Shown: positions 12,284 to 22,869 of the stretch, in pieces
How positions within the stretch are numbered: position 1 is the stretch's first letter
Layout: each line of letters begins with the position of its first letter
Origin: Gibbula magus
Lineage: Eukaryota > Mollusca > Gastropoda > Trochida > Trochidae
Direction: 5' to 3'
Length of the DNA stretch: 64,000 nucleotides
Assembly (NCBI GenBank): GCA_936450465.1
Contig: OW388293.1
Location: forward strand, 29,951,860-30,015,859
Made by a program: the position numbers and the translations under genes
Notes under the pieces: generated by a model
Seen by the model: the letters and a program-made list of their open reading frames with translations, nothing else
What the model was told of the DNA's origin: nothing
Databases searched by the model: none

Positions 12284-12500
12284 AGCTCGGAGGACAGATA
12301 ACTTATCAGCCCGTCGTTAAAACCTGTGTCGACCTTTGTTAGGAGACTTGAACCTTGATCACTAGGTAACGTATGAGAAACAGATCGAAGTCCGGTGATA
12401 TTTAGAGCTGTCTCCCGTTGTACAGCATACATTCAATGTGGCGGATATCGCTTAAAAACACTGCATATAGGACAGGATTGCAGTTTTTCTATTTGCAAAT
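12284..12500 (+). repeat. Dispersed repeat, copy 1 (matches 32764-33035 reversed)
   Basis: Immediately right of the minisatellite. Shared words with the reverse complement of 32764-33035, in the same order, include acagataac, cagcccgtcgt, ttgaacct, ctaggtaac, tttagag-tgtctc and tggcgga-atcgct. The match is interrupted by small gaps. This suggests that the minisatellite lies at the edge of, or inside, a transposable element. Confidence 0.6.
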
Positions 12501-13425
12501 CAGTGTGCGTTTTCTTTACCTTCCATAGTAATGGAAAAGGTCACATTTTGACAATTTGAAACTTCAGCTTGAGCATCATTCTTGCTGCATATAATTTACT
12601 GTAATTAAATCAGTGAGTATTGTGTTATGTGATATGAAAACACATGCAATACTATCTATTCAGTATTGATAACTATTATGACCGGTTTCTGATCACGGGC
12701 AAAAGAAACTTTACCAAAATAATTTATTTTAAAAAAAATATCAAATTCGTGTTTCCGATGGGATTTTATAATTCAAAATCATTACTTTATCACAACTTGA
12801 TGTAACCAATGACAAATCATGTATTTTCCAACATATTGACTTTGAAGAATTGTTTTCATCAATAATGTCATGCACCTGAATAAGGACAAGATGGAGCAAA
12901 ACGGTATCAGACCACCAATCAGCATGTGAAACAGCACTGTCGTAACGACCACACATTTGGCGTACTAAGATTGCACGCACAAATATCTAACACCTGTTTG
13001 GGAACACGGTATTAAATGCCACCGGCCTTTTTCAGGATGATTCAAGGTCAATATGACCCCATACACCCACTATCACAAGAGATTTCTTTTCTGCGAATGA
13101 TGTCATTATCTTGCAAGATTGTCAGACTTACCACCCTTCGAACACTTGTTGAACCATCTGCATTAACACATAAGGAGGAAAACTCTATAAATAAGAAAAC
13201 AAAACAGTTATTCAAGCATTCATTCGAGACATCCTCGATTGGCGGTTAGTAAACTACTTGTACTTCGACTTCTTAATTAGTTTAATCAGAGCGCTGGAAG
13301 TTTTAGGAGATACTGGAGATCACCTTCCTTCTCATAGAATGGATATTAAGTTTTGACAACATTTTAAAGGAACAGGTCCTTCTACACAGCAAAAATGAGC
13401 TGAAACACTGAAACTAACAGGATAC
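12501..13425. other. Noncoding stretch
   Basis: No recognised gene. Short open frames on both strands show no family features. Confidence 0.4.
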
Positions 13426-13429
13426 CAAA

Positions 13430-14010
13430 TGGAAACCAGTATTTCCAGTTGGTATCCAGACAGTTTTTATAAGTTTCCATGTGGTTTCCAGCAACACTGA
13501 AACTGAATTTTGCACCAGTATCCGGATGGTATCCAGTGCGAATAATTACCCACTCCTCCAAGTGGTATCCATCTGGTTTCCATGAATAACTTTCTTTTTG
13601 GTTTCAACTCAGTTTCCATGTGATAGTTTCCACTTGGTTTCCACTTGGTTTCCATATTTCTTAGTTTACACTTGGTTTCAACTTGGTTTCCATGTTCAGG
13701 TTTACTGTTGGTTTCAGTCTGGTTTCCATGTTAAGGTTTATTGTAGGTTTCAGTCTAGTTTCCATGTTACGGTTTACTGTAGGTTTCAACCTAGTTTCTA
13801 TGTTGAGGTTTACTGAAGGTTTCAGTGTGGTTTTAGTATAATGGTTTACTGTAGGTTTCAGTCTGGTTTCAGTGTAATGGTTTACTGTAGGTTTCAGTGT
13901 GATTTCAGTGTAATGGTTTACTGTAGGTTTCAGTCTGGTTTCCATGTTAAGGTTTACTGTAGGTTTCAGTGTAATGGTTTACTGTAGGTTTCAACCTGGT
14001 GTCCATGGTT
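13430..14010. repeat. GGTTTCC-type minisatellite, 36-bp units on its right side
   Basis: From about 13697 the unit is 36 bp, made of three degenerate subunits that each start GGTTT (ggtttactgta, ggtttcagtct, ggtttccatgttaa). About nine copies are visible and the last ones are shortened. The left part (13430-13690) is a looser mix of 'ggtatcca' and 'tggtttcca' words. Because 36 is divisible by 3, frames stay open on both strands; on the minus strand a 12-residue repeat of the type METRLKPTVNHY is produced. I treat it as noncoding satellite. Confidence 0.8.
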
Positions 14011-14019
14011 GGCATTTGC

Positions 14020-16130
14020 ATGTTATGATTTAAATGAATACAGTGTCAAAACCTACAGCAACTGCTATCTTCATCAAGAGCAATAATGCTTCGGAGAAAA
14101 TAATTCTAGGAATGATAAAAATAATTGTACTTTGTTATAAAGTTCATTACATAAAGTGCCAATAGCAAAGTCAATCTAATCAAATCTAATTGCAAAAAAG
14201 AAAAGACATTTTGCCTGTTGTACTAGTAATACAAAACATGTGTGTTGTATTATGAAGTTTATTACGTAAGTGTCAATTGCAGAGCAACTACTTGACTAAT
14301 GCTGCAAAAAGGAGAATACATCTGACAATCAAATCTAAGGAATGTATTCAAATGATATCAAGTACACAATACCATATAGTTATCTTATTTATGAAGATCC
14401 TAGATATACATTTAAAAATTGTATTATTTAAAATTTTCTTCATAAATCATCCAGCAAAATGCCATAACTGGATGACGAGGTAAAATAACAGGGCATTGCT
14501 GCTGATTAAGAAAGAGGATCACTGATAATTCTGTGGTTATATTCTCGATTTATACTGTGCTGCCGGCCAATCACTATTCAATGTATGTTATGAAAAGGTG
14601 GTTTTATTTTCCTCGGGTAAACAGCCCGGGGAAAATTACATCACTAATCCTCCGGGGTGATTTCAAACTCTTCAGCTTCAGCTTCAGCTTCAGCTTAATA
14701 CGTTCTGTGTCCTCAATGAGAATGATCTTTCGACCACATGGTATGCTCATCTTCAAGCGCAGAAGTCTTTGACGGACAACATGCTTCCTTCATGTTCTTC
14801 TAGGCTGTAAAAGTAAAACGAACATAAAAATGATATTAATGACCAACATAAATTGAAATTGGTACAACCTCTGTTTTACTTATTTGAAGTGTTTTAGTAA
14901 GATACACAATCATAAGTTCTGATTTGCCAGATATTATTATGTTGTATACTGCAATTATTACATTAGTTCTTAGGTTAAGTTTTGAAACACATGTACCTGT
15001 TGTAGGCTAAGGTGAGAGGTCATCTATCGCCTTCTTCAAGTTTCGCATAAGTGCAGGAATGCTGAAATGTTATAAAAGTATCAAATCAATCAAAGAAACA
15101 TGAATATTCAAAAGGGTTTTTCATATTCTAAATAAATATAAAGGTCATAATATGATATTCAAAAATATACATCAGTACAACAACTCTTACTTGGTCGTTT
15201 TTTTAGAATGTATTTTTTATGTATTCGTATGAATCAAGAAAGTAGAGACTGTCTTGATAAATAAACATTGACATCGTTTCGATACAATATTTCGAAGGTA
15301 TTTGATCAACTTTATTTAAATTGTTATTTCAATCATTAGCATATTGGACACACAATAAGAAAAACATGAACTGTACCTGCATGCAGTTGTAGAAATATCA
15401 TGTTGTTTTGCCCTCCGTGAATGACAACAGTTGTTGCCACTGAAGTTCATGTACACCCGGCAGACAAGATTCTGTTTCTTCATTCAGTCACGGGTTATAC
15501 TGGCAAATAATCGCGCCAAAATGTGGATGATGAACAAAGCTCTTTGTCTGGGAGAGCACATGGTCTGGCTATTATATAACACCATATGGTGGACAGCGAG
15601 CGCCCGGCGATACGGAGCATACATTTGACCTACATCTAATTACTAAATTAAGGCTCACTGAATCTTAGAGTTTGTAATTGATATTATTGTGTAGATGTTA
15701 AAAAGTAAGTCCAACATTACACACGCAATACAATGAATAATACAACAACAAAAAACATATCATGGTTGATATAAGTTAATGGCATTGTCGAAATGAAATG
15801 GAATACGGTACATATCATATCATATCAATCAAGGGTTTCAGTTATTTACTTGTTTATATAAATATAACATTTGCAAGACAATATTTTTCTCAAAAGTATA
15901 GTTAACCATCCTTTGTTAAAGCTTCATCTGAAAAATTTATTTGAACATGTTTATCATAATAATTAATATTGAATTTCTAGTTCTTTGCTTTGAATACACG
16001 TGCAATTTTAAATAATGGATAACTAATTTGGTTTCTATGGGTCTTTTGATTTGAACAAATAGTTAACAAATGGATACACGGGTTCTTAATTATTTCATTA
16101 TCTGTTTCCATTACACTACATTACACTACA
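14020..16130. other. Noncoding stretch with a short (TTCAGC)n
   Basis: No recognised gene. A TTCAGC hexamer is repeated about four times at 14671-14696. A small GC-rich inverted word (cccgggg / cctccgggg) lies near 14624-14658. Confidence 0.4.
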
Positions 16131-16138
16131 TAATACTT

Positions 16139-16800
16139 GATAGTTTCATGTTGGTTTCCATTTTCGGGAAACAATAATTGTAATTTACACTTATGGAAAC
16201 CAGCATGAAACTTCACATTAGAGTTTCATGTTGGTTTCCCTTACGGAAATATTACATATCATAGAGTCCAAAATGGATTCTAGTTGGAAACCAGGTTGCC
16301 AAGTTTCAGTGATAGGATAGCAAGTGGATACCCCTATTAGCAAGTTAACAGTTGGTTTCCCGATTTCAGGATACTCAGTCATGTGTGCTGTGGTAGTTTC
16401 ATGTTGGTTTCCATTTAATGGAATCTTTCAATGCAGATATCCAGGAATGGAAACCAACATGAAACCTCACTTGATAGTTTCATGTTGGTTTCCATTTTCT
16501 GGAATCAATAATTGCAATTTACAGGAATGGAAACTAACATGAAACTTCATATTGTGGTTTCATGTTGATTTCCATTTCATGGAAACAATGATTGCAATTT
16601 CCAGGTATGGAAACCAACATGAAACACATAATCAATGTTTCCAGTTGGTTTCCATCACGGAAATACTTAATGTTATAGAATCCAAAATGGATTCTAGTTG
16701 GAAACCAGGTTACCTAGTTTCAGCAGATGGATACCAAGTGGATACCCCTATTACCAAGTTTCCAGTTGAATTGGTTTCCAGATTGCAGGATACTCAGTCA
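16139..16800. repeat. Cluster of GTTTCATG hairpins inside a 414-bp duplicated unit
   Basis: Four hairpins (about 16139-16216, 16398-16476, 16479-16548, 16556-16626) each have a left arm like gtttcatgttggtttccat and a right arm that is its complement (atggaaaccaacatgaaac), with roughly 30-35 bp between. A segment beginning 'ccaaaatggattctagttgg' and ending 'ggatactcagtca' occurs at 16269-16381 and again at 16683-16799, giving a 414-bp offset. The arms share the GGTTTCC/GGATACC vocabulary of 13430-14010, so the two clusters are related. Confidence 0.75.
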
Positions 16801-17357
16801 TTTTTGCTGTGCTACTTCTATACTTTTATATCTTTACAAAAAAGTCATTAATAAGGTATGTTTCTTATTAGTAGTGACAGTTGATTATATTATCAATCAA
16901 CGTCACAGATTCCGGCTCTCTTTGTTTTACAAGTCATGTTAGTTTATTGATAGCCATATATCACGCGAGGAGTCGATAGTGATCATGTCGAACAAGTAAG
17001 ATTAAACACTAATGATTTCTAATACTTTACACCACTAGGGAAAGTTATGTCCTTTGTTCTGACGAGACGTTTCTGGATAACCGACTCTAACCTCGGTTAC
17101 CTGCAGGTGTTGAGGCTTGTTTTCTTTGTTATGTACGCATCGAAGGTAGTTATTTGAAGGCGGTTATAGATTTGCCAAAACAAACTCTCGGGCAGATACC
17201 GTACGTTCTCGGCTTCAGCCTCGAACTTGGTATCTTCCCTCGAAAATTACACATCGGAAATTTTCGAATAGTGCATCTCGGCTTCGCCTCTAGTCAATAT
17301 TAGAAAATTCCCAATGTAAGTTGGTTTTCTGAATGTCCAGACTACCTAGAAATAACT
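16801..17357. other. Upstream flank of the recombinase gene
   Basis: No gene seen. It contains GC-rich repeated words, ctcggcttcagcctcg (about 17208-17223) and ctcggcttcgcctc (about 17278-17291), and a small inverted repeat cgaaaatt/aattttcg near 17240-17268. Such words often mark transposon termini, but I cannot pair them. Confidence 0.35.
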
Positions 17358-17441
17358 ACGTATAGGAGAATGTCCGAAAACTGGAGATTATTTTCGCACG
17401 AGTGCGAAAATAATCTCCAGTTTGAGGACTTTCTCCTACTT
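17358..17441. repeat. Near-perfect palindrome with exact 22-bp arms
   Basis: Arms 17378-17399 and 17402-17423 are exact reverse complements separated by 2 bp (centre gcac-ga-gtgc). Imperfect pairing continues outward (taggagaatgtcc against ggactttctccta). It lies about 200 bp upstream of the recombinase start codon. Confidence 0.9.
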
Positions 17442-17577
17442 AAAACAAAGTTCGACCGGGTGGTACACAGCTCACGTGCATTTATAATCTTGAGTTGTTT
17501 CAAACGGTTGAGAACCCGGAACGATGTGCCCGAACACAACCTTGCAAGCACGTGCTTAACTATGGGAGAGTTGTCGG

Positions 17578-17613
17578 TATAAAAGACAATGACTGGGCAC
17601 ATTTCATTCAGTT
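17578..17613 (+). promoter_or_regulatory. TATA box plus initiator of the recombinase gene
   Basis: TATAAAAG at 17578-17585 is followed by TCAGTT at 17608-17613, a match to the arthropod-type initiator. Its A at 17610 is 32 bp from the TATA start. AGATGT at 17636-17641 fits the downstream-promoter consensus RGWYVT within 1 bp of the usual spacing. The start codon at 17638 would then leave a 28-nt leader. The spacing makes a real core promoter likely. Confidence 0.6.
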
Positions 17614-17637
17614 CAACTGTACATCCAGGATATCAAG

Positions 17638-18391
17638 ATGTCTTCTGAATCCGACGGTATCTTCATAACACAAAATAGCTTTGCTATTTCTGATGTTGCA
17701 GTTAATTCTGTCTTTGAAAATTTGATAAATGAGTCGCCAAAAAAAACACCTTAATCTCAATTTTGGACTTGATCCAAATGAAGTTTTCTCAGACTCTGAT
17801 ACGGCTTTAATTGAGGAGAGCCAGAAGATAGAAAATGAGTTCCTTTCGACCAAGCAGGTTGGCGATTTAGAATTTAAAGATCCACCCAATAAAGATTCCA
17901 GGTTTGGCGAGCCTCTTTCTCCCCAACAATTGCAAAAACTTTGCAACTCAGCATATTCCACGAATACAGAAAACAAGAGCCTATGGGCATATCGTTTGTA
18001 CAGAGCATGGGTTGAAGAGCGATTGAGGAAGAATGTTGTTTGTGATTTTGAACTTAATGTAGATGTTTTGGAAATGGCAAGAGACGAGAAAAAATTAAAC
18101 AAAACCCTTGTTGCCTTCATCGTCGAAACACGCTTTATGAAATAGTAAGTTCGCTTCAATATTACATAAGGCGAAATGGCATTGAAATAAACATATTTGA
18201 ATCCCCCCACTTTGCTGAGCTGAGGAATACCCTTGACGCCAGAATGAAGAATCTCGCTCAGCAAGGAATCGGTATAGACAAAATACAAGCCTGTGTGATC
18301 AGCATCAACCGGGAGGATCAGCTATGGGACAAGCGTCTACTGGAGGACGACACTCCGCAACAGCTCATAGACACACTCGTCTATCTCATAG
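17638..18391 (+). CDS. Recombinase exon 1 (two frame breaks)
   Basis: The chosen ATG has a purine at -3 and follows the promoter closely. Frame 1 covers 17638 to the 8-A tract, a second frame 17729-18143, and the first frame again from about 18121 to 18391. The donor is ata-g|gtatac. The middle frame holds 'NENKSLWAYRLYRAW'-like N-terminal core sequence (read TENKSLWAYRLYRAWVEERL) typical of the DNA-binding half. Confidence 0.7.
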
Positions 18392-18706
18392 GTATACTAT
18401 TTTACCAGATATACATTTGAAAATCCCATTTTGTACACAACAGACTCATACACCACTCTTGTACACTGTATCTAATTATATTGCAACTTTCTATTAAAAT
18501 ATAATGAAGTTTATGCACCGTCGATATATCAGAATAGCTACTGTATGTTTTGTTGAAGCAATTACTTTTTTTTATCATATGTTCAACAGTTGCTTACATT
18601 GCAACAAGTGCCCGAGGACCGGGTGATTGTTTCTTGAAATTATACACGTATAACGTCATGAACGTATCACTAAATACATGGAAATCTTTTGTTTCCATCA
18701 TCATAG

Positions 18707-18953
18707 GACTGAACTGCGCACTGAGGGCGGGAGATGAGCATCGAAACTTGAGGGTCGGGTCCAACTCACAGTTCCAACTCGTTGAAACTCAAAATGGTTC
18801 AAAGCAGTTACATTACATCGAGGATGTCTCCAAGACAAATAGAGGGGGGCTTAAACACAGACGACTGGATAAGAAAAGCGTCAAAATCCTGCCGAATGAT
18901 GACCGCCCTGAGAGATGTCTTGTGAGACTTTACCAAAAATACATGTCTTTACG
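18707..18953 (+). CDS. Recombinase exon 2 (box I arginine)
   Basis: Acceptor catcatcatag|ga, donor tttacg|gtgagtg. It reads straight on from exon 1 (LIG-LNCALRAGDEH), carries the catalytic arginine, and ends LVRLYQKYMSLR. The frame is intact throughout. Intron 1 (18392-18706) is 315 bp. Confidence 0.8.
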
Positions 18954-19290
18954 GTGAGTGAAAAGTTATAATTCGTCAGATTACTATAAACAATTAAGTT
19001 TGTTTACTGCGTCAAATAGAAAACGTTATTCAAATCCTTTAACTGTTAGGTTTAGTAATATAAGCCGTTCTTTGTAGGGTTGTTTAAATTTGTAAAAAAG
19101 TTACGCTATCAGCCATATTCGAAAAACTTTAATTTGATAAATAAAGATCGAGTTTTATTAAGATTTTAAACCCAATAAAATTGACAAACTACATGGTATG
19201 GACTTTCATATATACATTTACCGTTTCGAATGTTACTGAAAACATGTCATCGCGGGACAATTTTTAACGATTTACACTGTCTTTTTTTAG

Positions 19291-19551
19291 ACCCAAGAAT
19301 GGGAAATGCACTGCATTTTACCTCCGGCCTATGAGGTACATGTATGTCAGTGCCGACAGATGGTTCTCAGACTGTGCCATCGGCACCGATCCACTGAGGG
19401 GTACTATCGGACGTGTCTGCACACAGGCAGGCTTCCCTCGAACCATTCACTCCGCGCTACCACAGCTACCCGGCTCTACGACAGTGGCATCGACGAGCAG
19501 CTCATCGCAGAGAGGACGGGGCACAAGTCTGTCGCTATTCGGGGTTACAAG
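19291..19551 (+). CDS. Recombinase exon 3 (box II HxxR and catalytic Tyr), frameshifted
   Basis: Acceptor ctttttttag|a, donor ttacaag|gtgatt. The first part reads 'KNGKCTAFYLRPMRYMYVSA'. After a shift near 19441, the second part reads NHSLRATTATRLYDSG, then ERTGHKSVAIRGYK, supplying the remaining catalytic residues. The GC content is clearly above that of the flanking introns. Confidence 0.8.
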
Positions 19552-20946
19552 GTGATTAACAAATTACGTTTGTTGTTCCTATATCTAACCTTAACTAAAT
19601 TAGTATGTCATGTTTCGAATCACATTAATAACGTTATATGTTTATGAGCATAATGAATATTCAAGATCAAGATTCGTTTTATTCCATAAGACCAACAAAG
19701 TTGGTATAAGAATACAGTACACGGTTTAATATAGCATACATAATAAAACATGAAAGTATGAAATAGAAAAATTAATTCCATTGATTAGTGTGGTAGATTA
19801 CAGTGATTCTGGTTTCTGAGTTATAGGCCAAAAGCGACAATATACAGGTTTAAGTCCCGAATTTGATAAAAAAAAAAACGGACAATGATCTACCGCTTCA
19901 GGCGTCCCGTAGTAAACAAAACTTGATTTGATTTGATTGTAAAACACAAATTATCATGTAAATGAGGAAGTGTGATAAGTTTTTCATTGAAAACTAATGT
20001 TTTTATCTTGGATGAATGTGTTTGATTTAAAGTTTACATCGGCAAAATGTCATAAAAATCACCGAGTGTCCCATTAACAAAGATTGAGGCAAATCTCTAT
20101 AAACATTCCCATAAACAATTTTTATTTCTTTTTTTTACCAAAGGAATATAGCGATTGAAATGCCATTCTCAAGTTGGAGTTCCATAGATGCAATACAGGC
20201 ATTATATTGCAGCTAAATTAGGTGAATAAACTTATGTTGATAGTATAGATGGTAGTAAAATCCAGATAATTTATATTCAGAATGAACAATGATTTGAAAC
20301 TAATAAATGAACATTAATCATTTCGAAAATTTAAAATGTAACACTGGCTCAATAAATTCTAGCAGAAGTTTACTAGAAGATCAATATCTCATTAAACGTC
20401 TCCCAAAATCGTTCCTAACGTCAATGATAACCTGGTTGCTATAAATAAACACAAAGAACTTAATTAAGCACCGTCTATTTTACAAATTGAATTCTCTTTT
20501 TCTTGACATATCTTGATTATTTTGATGTATTGACCTATCGAGATATTACAATTGCTTATTTACTGACTATTTAATTGAACTAAAAATCCCTAATATGCAA
20601 AAATAATGGAAATAATAGGACAAATGTTATACATTTGAAATTCGGCCAAATATAACTATTGTCATAGGGGAGTAACTACACGTTCGAATTTGTGCTTTTT
20701 AATGAAAAATAAAATTTTAGATCCCTAGTTGACATTCATACTCAAAAACCTTTTTGTGTCATGAATAATTAATAATATTTTGTATCGTTTATAATCAGCA
20801 CCGGTTTTCGGTTTGAAAAATGGGTGGTGCTTAATTAATTTTTGTGTGTGTATATATATAACTATAATATTGGAAGGGATCAGCGCCATACTTTGACAAA
20901 TGTTTTTGCTATCGTTATTTTCACTGTTTCCCCTTTTCCTTTACAG
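19552..20946. other. Intron 3 of the recombinase gene, with repeat fragments
   Basis: This 1.4-kb intron holds a dispersed-repeat-like segment (about 19660-19940) with 'agaccaacaaagttggt' and a TTGATTTGATTTGATT tail-like run near 19922-19938. The rest is AT-rich and unremarkable, ending in a pyrimidine tract and acceptor (cctttacag) at 20938-20946. Confidence 0.5.
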
Positions 20947-21147
20947 CGAACCTCAGCTGAGATGGAGAAGACCGTTGACGCGATTATTCAGCGTAAGACA
21001 GCCCCAATGTCAATACCATCAGCAACTGTGACCTCCTCGTCGACTAAACCGACAGCGACGGAAGATCAGCAGTCTCCCGTCGATCCTCGAGACTTAAAAC
21101 TCCTCTTGAAAGATGGAGTCACACTGTCTCAAATTTTGAAGAAATAA
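20947..21147 (+). CDS. Recombinase exon 4 (C-terminal tail)
   Basis: Acceptor ttcctttacag|cga, phase 0, so RGYK continues as RTSAEMEKTVDAIIQR. A low-complexity Ser/Thr/Pro stretch follows, then a charged end 'DPRDLKLLLKDGVTLSQILK'. The frame is open to the TAA at 21145-21147. Confidence 0.75.
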   Translation, partial: RTSAEMEKTVDAIIQRKTAPMSIPSATVTSSSTKPTATEDQQSPVDPRDLKLLLKDGVTLSQILKK

Positions 21148-21148
21148 A
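21143..21148 (+). terminator. Poly(A) signal AATAAA overlapping the stop codon
   Basis: AATAAA spans the TAA stop of exon 4 and a GT-rich run (gttgtgttttatttc) follows 20-30 bp on, as expected for a compact transposon gene. Confidence 0.55.
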
Positions 21149-22100
21149 ACTGAATTTATGAAAATGTTGTGTTTTATTTCATATCTTGTTGTCAAAGGCG
21201 TTTGGGTTTTACAATTTTGAGAAATATATTGGTTGCGTTTTGTTGACAAGATCGGCGTTTCGTATTAGTAACAGCTTGAACTATGGGAGGATACCTTGTA
21301 CTATGATAGGGTGAACATTAGTTGAAAACTATGGGACACCTAATTTCATTTCGTAAAAATATGGATCACACTGAGCGTCGTCATATTTATGAATGTAAAA
21401 CTAATGTTTACAAAAGTTTGTTTTAACTTCAGTTTGAGCATAACCAAAATAACCTACCTCAACAAATACAGTTGAAAGGTATGTCCAATTGCTCTTGGAC
21501 ATTGTCTCTCAACATACCTTGGATAACATTGTCCCGCCAGGGCATAAATGAAAGTTAAAAGATGGCAATATGGACTGTGGAAAGAGAAAACACAACACAT
21601 ATTTGAAACATTTAATTAGAGTGAACCACTGTTTTCAAATTACATGTTTGATTTTGACATGTCCATGTAACTTGGCCGCGATCTTGTTAGATTATGTAGA
21701 TCTACCGTCAAAGAAAGCACTGACGGGTCTTTGGACCTCGTAATGTTTTCAAATAGGTATACAGAACTGAAAAAGGGTAGGAAAGGTAAAAGTGAGTCAA
21801 TAAATATTTAAACATTAAAAAGTTAAAATGAAAATGTGCACTTAGACATATGAACATCTAATTTTTACTTTTTTCCAAAAACGTTTAAACTGTTAAAATG
21901 CGCCAACACTAGATATAAATGTACGCCAAAGTGTACAGTGCACATAATTTCTACTCAACTTGCATATTCAACCATAATTACTAGTTTCCAATTGAAATTG
22001 AGCATCATTATGCATGTACAGAAATCTAAATTACACGTCCCATTTAAACCAAAGTTGCCGTCTGTTCAACATAACATTCCAAAATCACATTTGACTAAGT
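21149..22100. other. Downstream flank of the recombinase gene, noncoding
   Basis: No gene. The word AACTATGGGA appears at 21281-21290 and again near 21327-21336, and also upstream of the promoter at about 17557-17566. These may be ends of the element or chance. Confidence 0.35.
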
Positions 22101-22101
22101 A

Positions 22102-22270
22102 ATAATAATAATAATAATGAGGATACTTATATCGCGCTGAACTCCACAACACAAAGGGCCATGCTCAAAGCGCTACACACATTATTACCCTGGTGTAAGG
22201 TCCAACATCGTTCCTTTTTTCATTCTCAACTCCCTTTGGAGTGTCGGGAGTCAATCGCTGTGCATGGTCC
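22102..22270 (-). mobile_element. SINE 3' part with (ATT)n tail
   Basis: On the minus strand it reads towards lower coordinates: gtagcgctttgagcatggc, then gcgatataagtatc, then a run of ATT repeats (22101-22118). A conserved 'agcgcttt...gcgctatataa' body followed by an ATT tail is typical of widespread invertebrate and fish SINEs mobilised by LINE machinery. No tRNA head is visible beyond 22270, so it is 5'-truncated or of another head type. Confidence 0.6.
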
Positions 22271-22869
22271 GGTTTTAGATCAGAAATAAGTTTGCCTTCA
22301 TATCGTCAACATATACTACATGTAAGTTCACAGCAATACTCGGTAAATTACACCATTTATAAAGTTTGGAATATGTGACCGCAAACAACAACAGTTTAAA
22401 TACATAAAAAGACAGTAGAGAGTTGTTTAGCGTCAAATTGCAATATTTCAGTCACTACAGAGGGAATTACTTGACTTTAAAACGTACTGTGTTTAGATAA
22501 TGTTTAATTCGAACAAACATTTCAATACTGCAGTGGTGCTCACCTTTTATTTATTTTTTTGTCCATGCCCCTTTGTCTTCTTCAGAGTATTTTATGGAAT
22601 AGCATATGCCACTCTATTATACATCATCTAAATAAGAATTATGTGAAAACGTGGTGTAACAGAGCTACCTTGCGTCATCGACCGAGGACAGAACAACTGG
22701 TACATTTATAACTTTTAATACTTCATGAAATCAAGCACACATCATAAGTACATAATGTCGGCACTGTCTAACATATAGACAATGTTAGATGAGGTGAACG
22801 AGGCTGTTCAAATGACTCCGGAGAGTCGCTGAGAGCAAGTCTGTCAGTCCACTGAATGCTTGAGTCTTA

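Larger units (their letters stand above)
17638..21147 (+). pseudogene. Crypton-type (DUF3504) tyrosine recombinase gene, four exons, frameshifted
   Basis: Exons are 17638-18391, 18707-18953, 19291-19551 and 20947-21147, all with GT-AG junctions in compatible phases. The protein belongs to the DUF3504 family, eukaryotic phage-integrase-like recombinases from which vertebrate KIAA1958, QRICH1 and ZMYM2-4 derive. Seen motifs: 'LYEIVSSLQYYIRRNG', 'LLEDDTPQQLIDTLVYL', the box I arginine in ALRAGDEH (exon 2), the box II HSLRATT, the ERTGH motif, and the probable catalytic tyrosine in RGYK, just before exon 4 (RTSAEMEKTV). Exon 4 ends in a Ser/Thr-rich tail. Three breaks disable it: a one-base shift at an 8-A run (about 17739-17746), a shift with about ten residues missing near 18122, and a shift near 19441 between 'AGFPRT' and NHSLR. 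The breaks could in part be assembly errors at the homopolymer. Because every catalytic residue is still visible, decay is recent. Confidence 0.85.

Noticed and set aside
13598..13816. 72-codon plus-strand ORF (VYCRFQSSFHV repeats)
   Set aside because: Produced by the 36-bp minisatellite, which is open on both strands because its period is divisible by three.
17608..18288. 226-codon minus-strand ORF opposite the recombinase exon 1
   Set aside because: The plus strand shows a promoter, splice sites and family motifs; the minus frame has no recognisable features.
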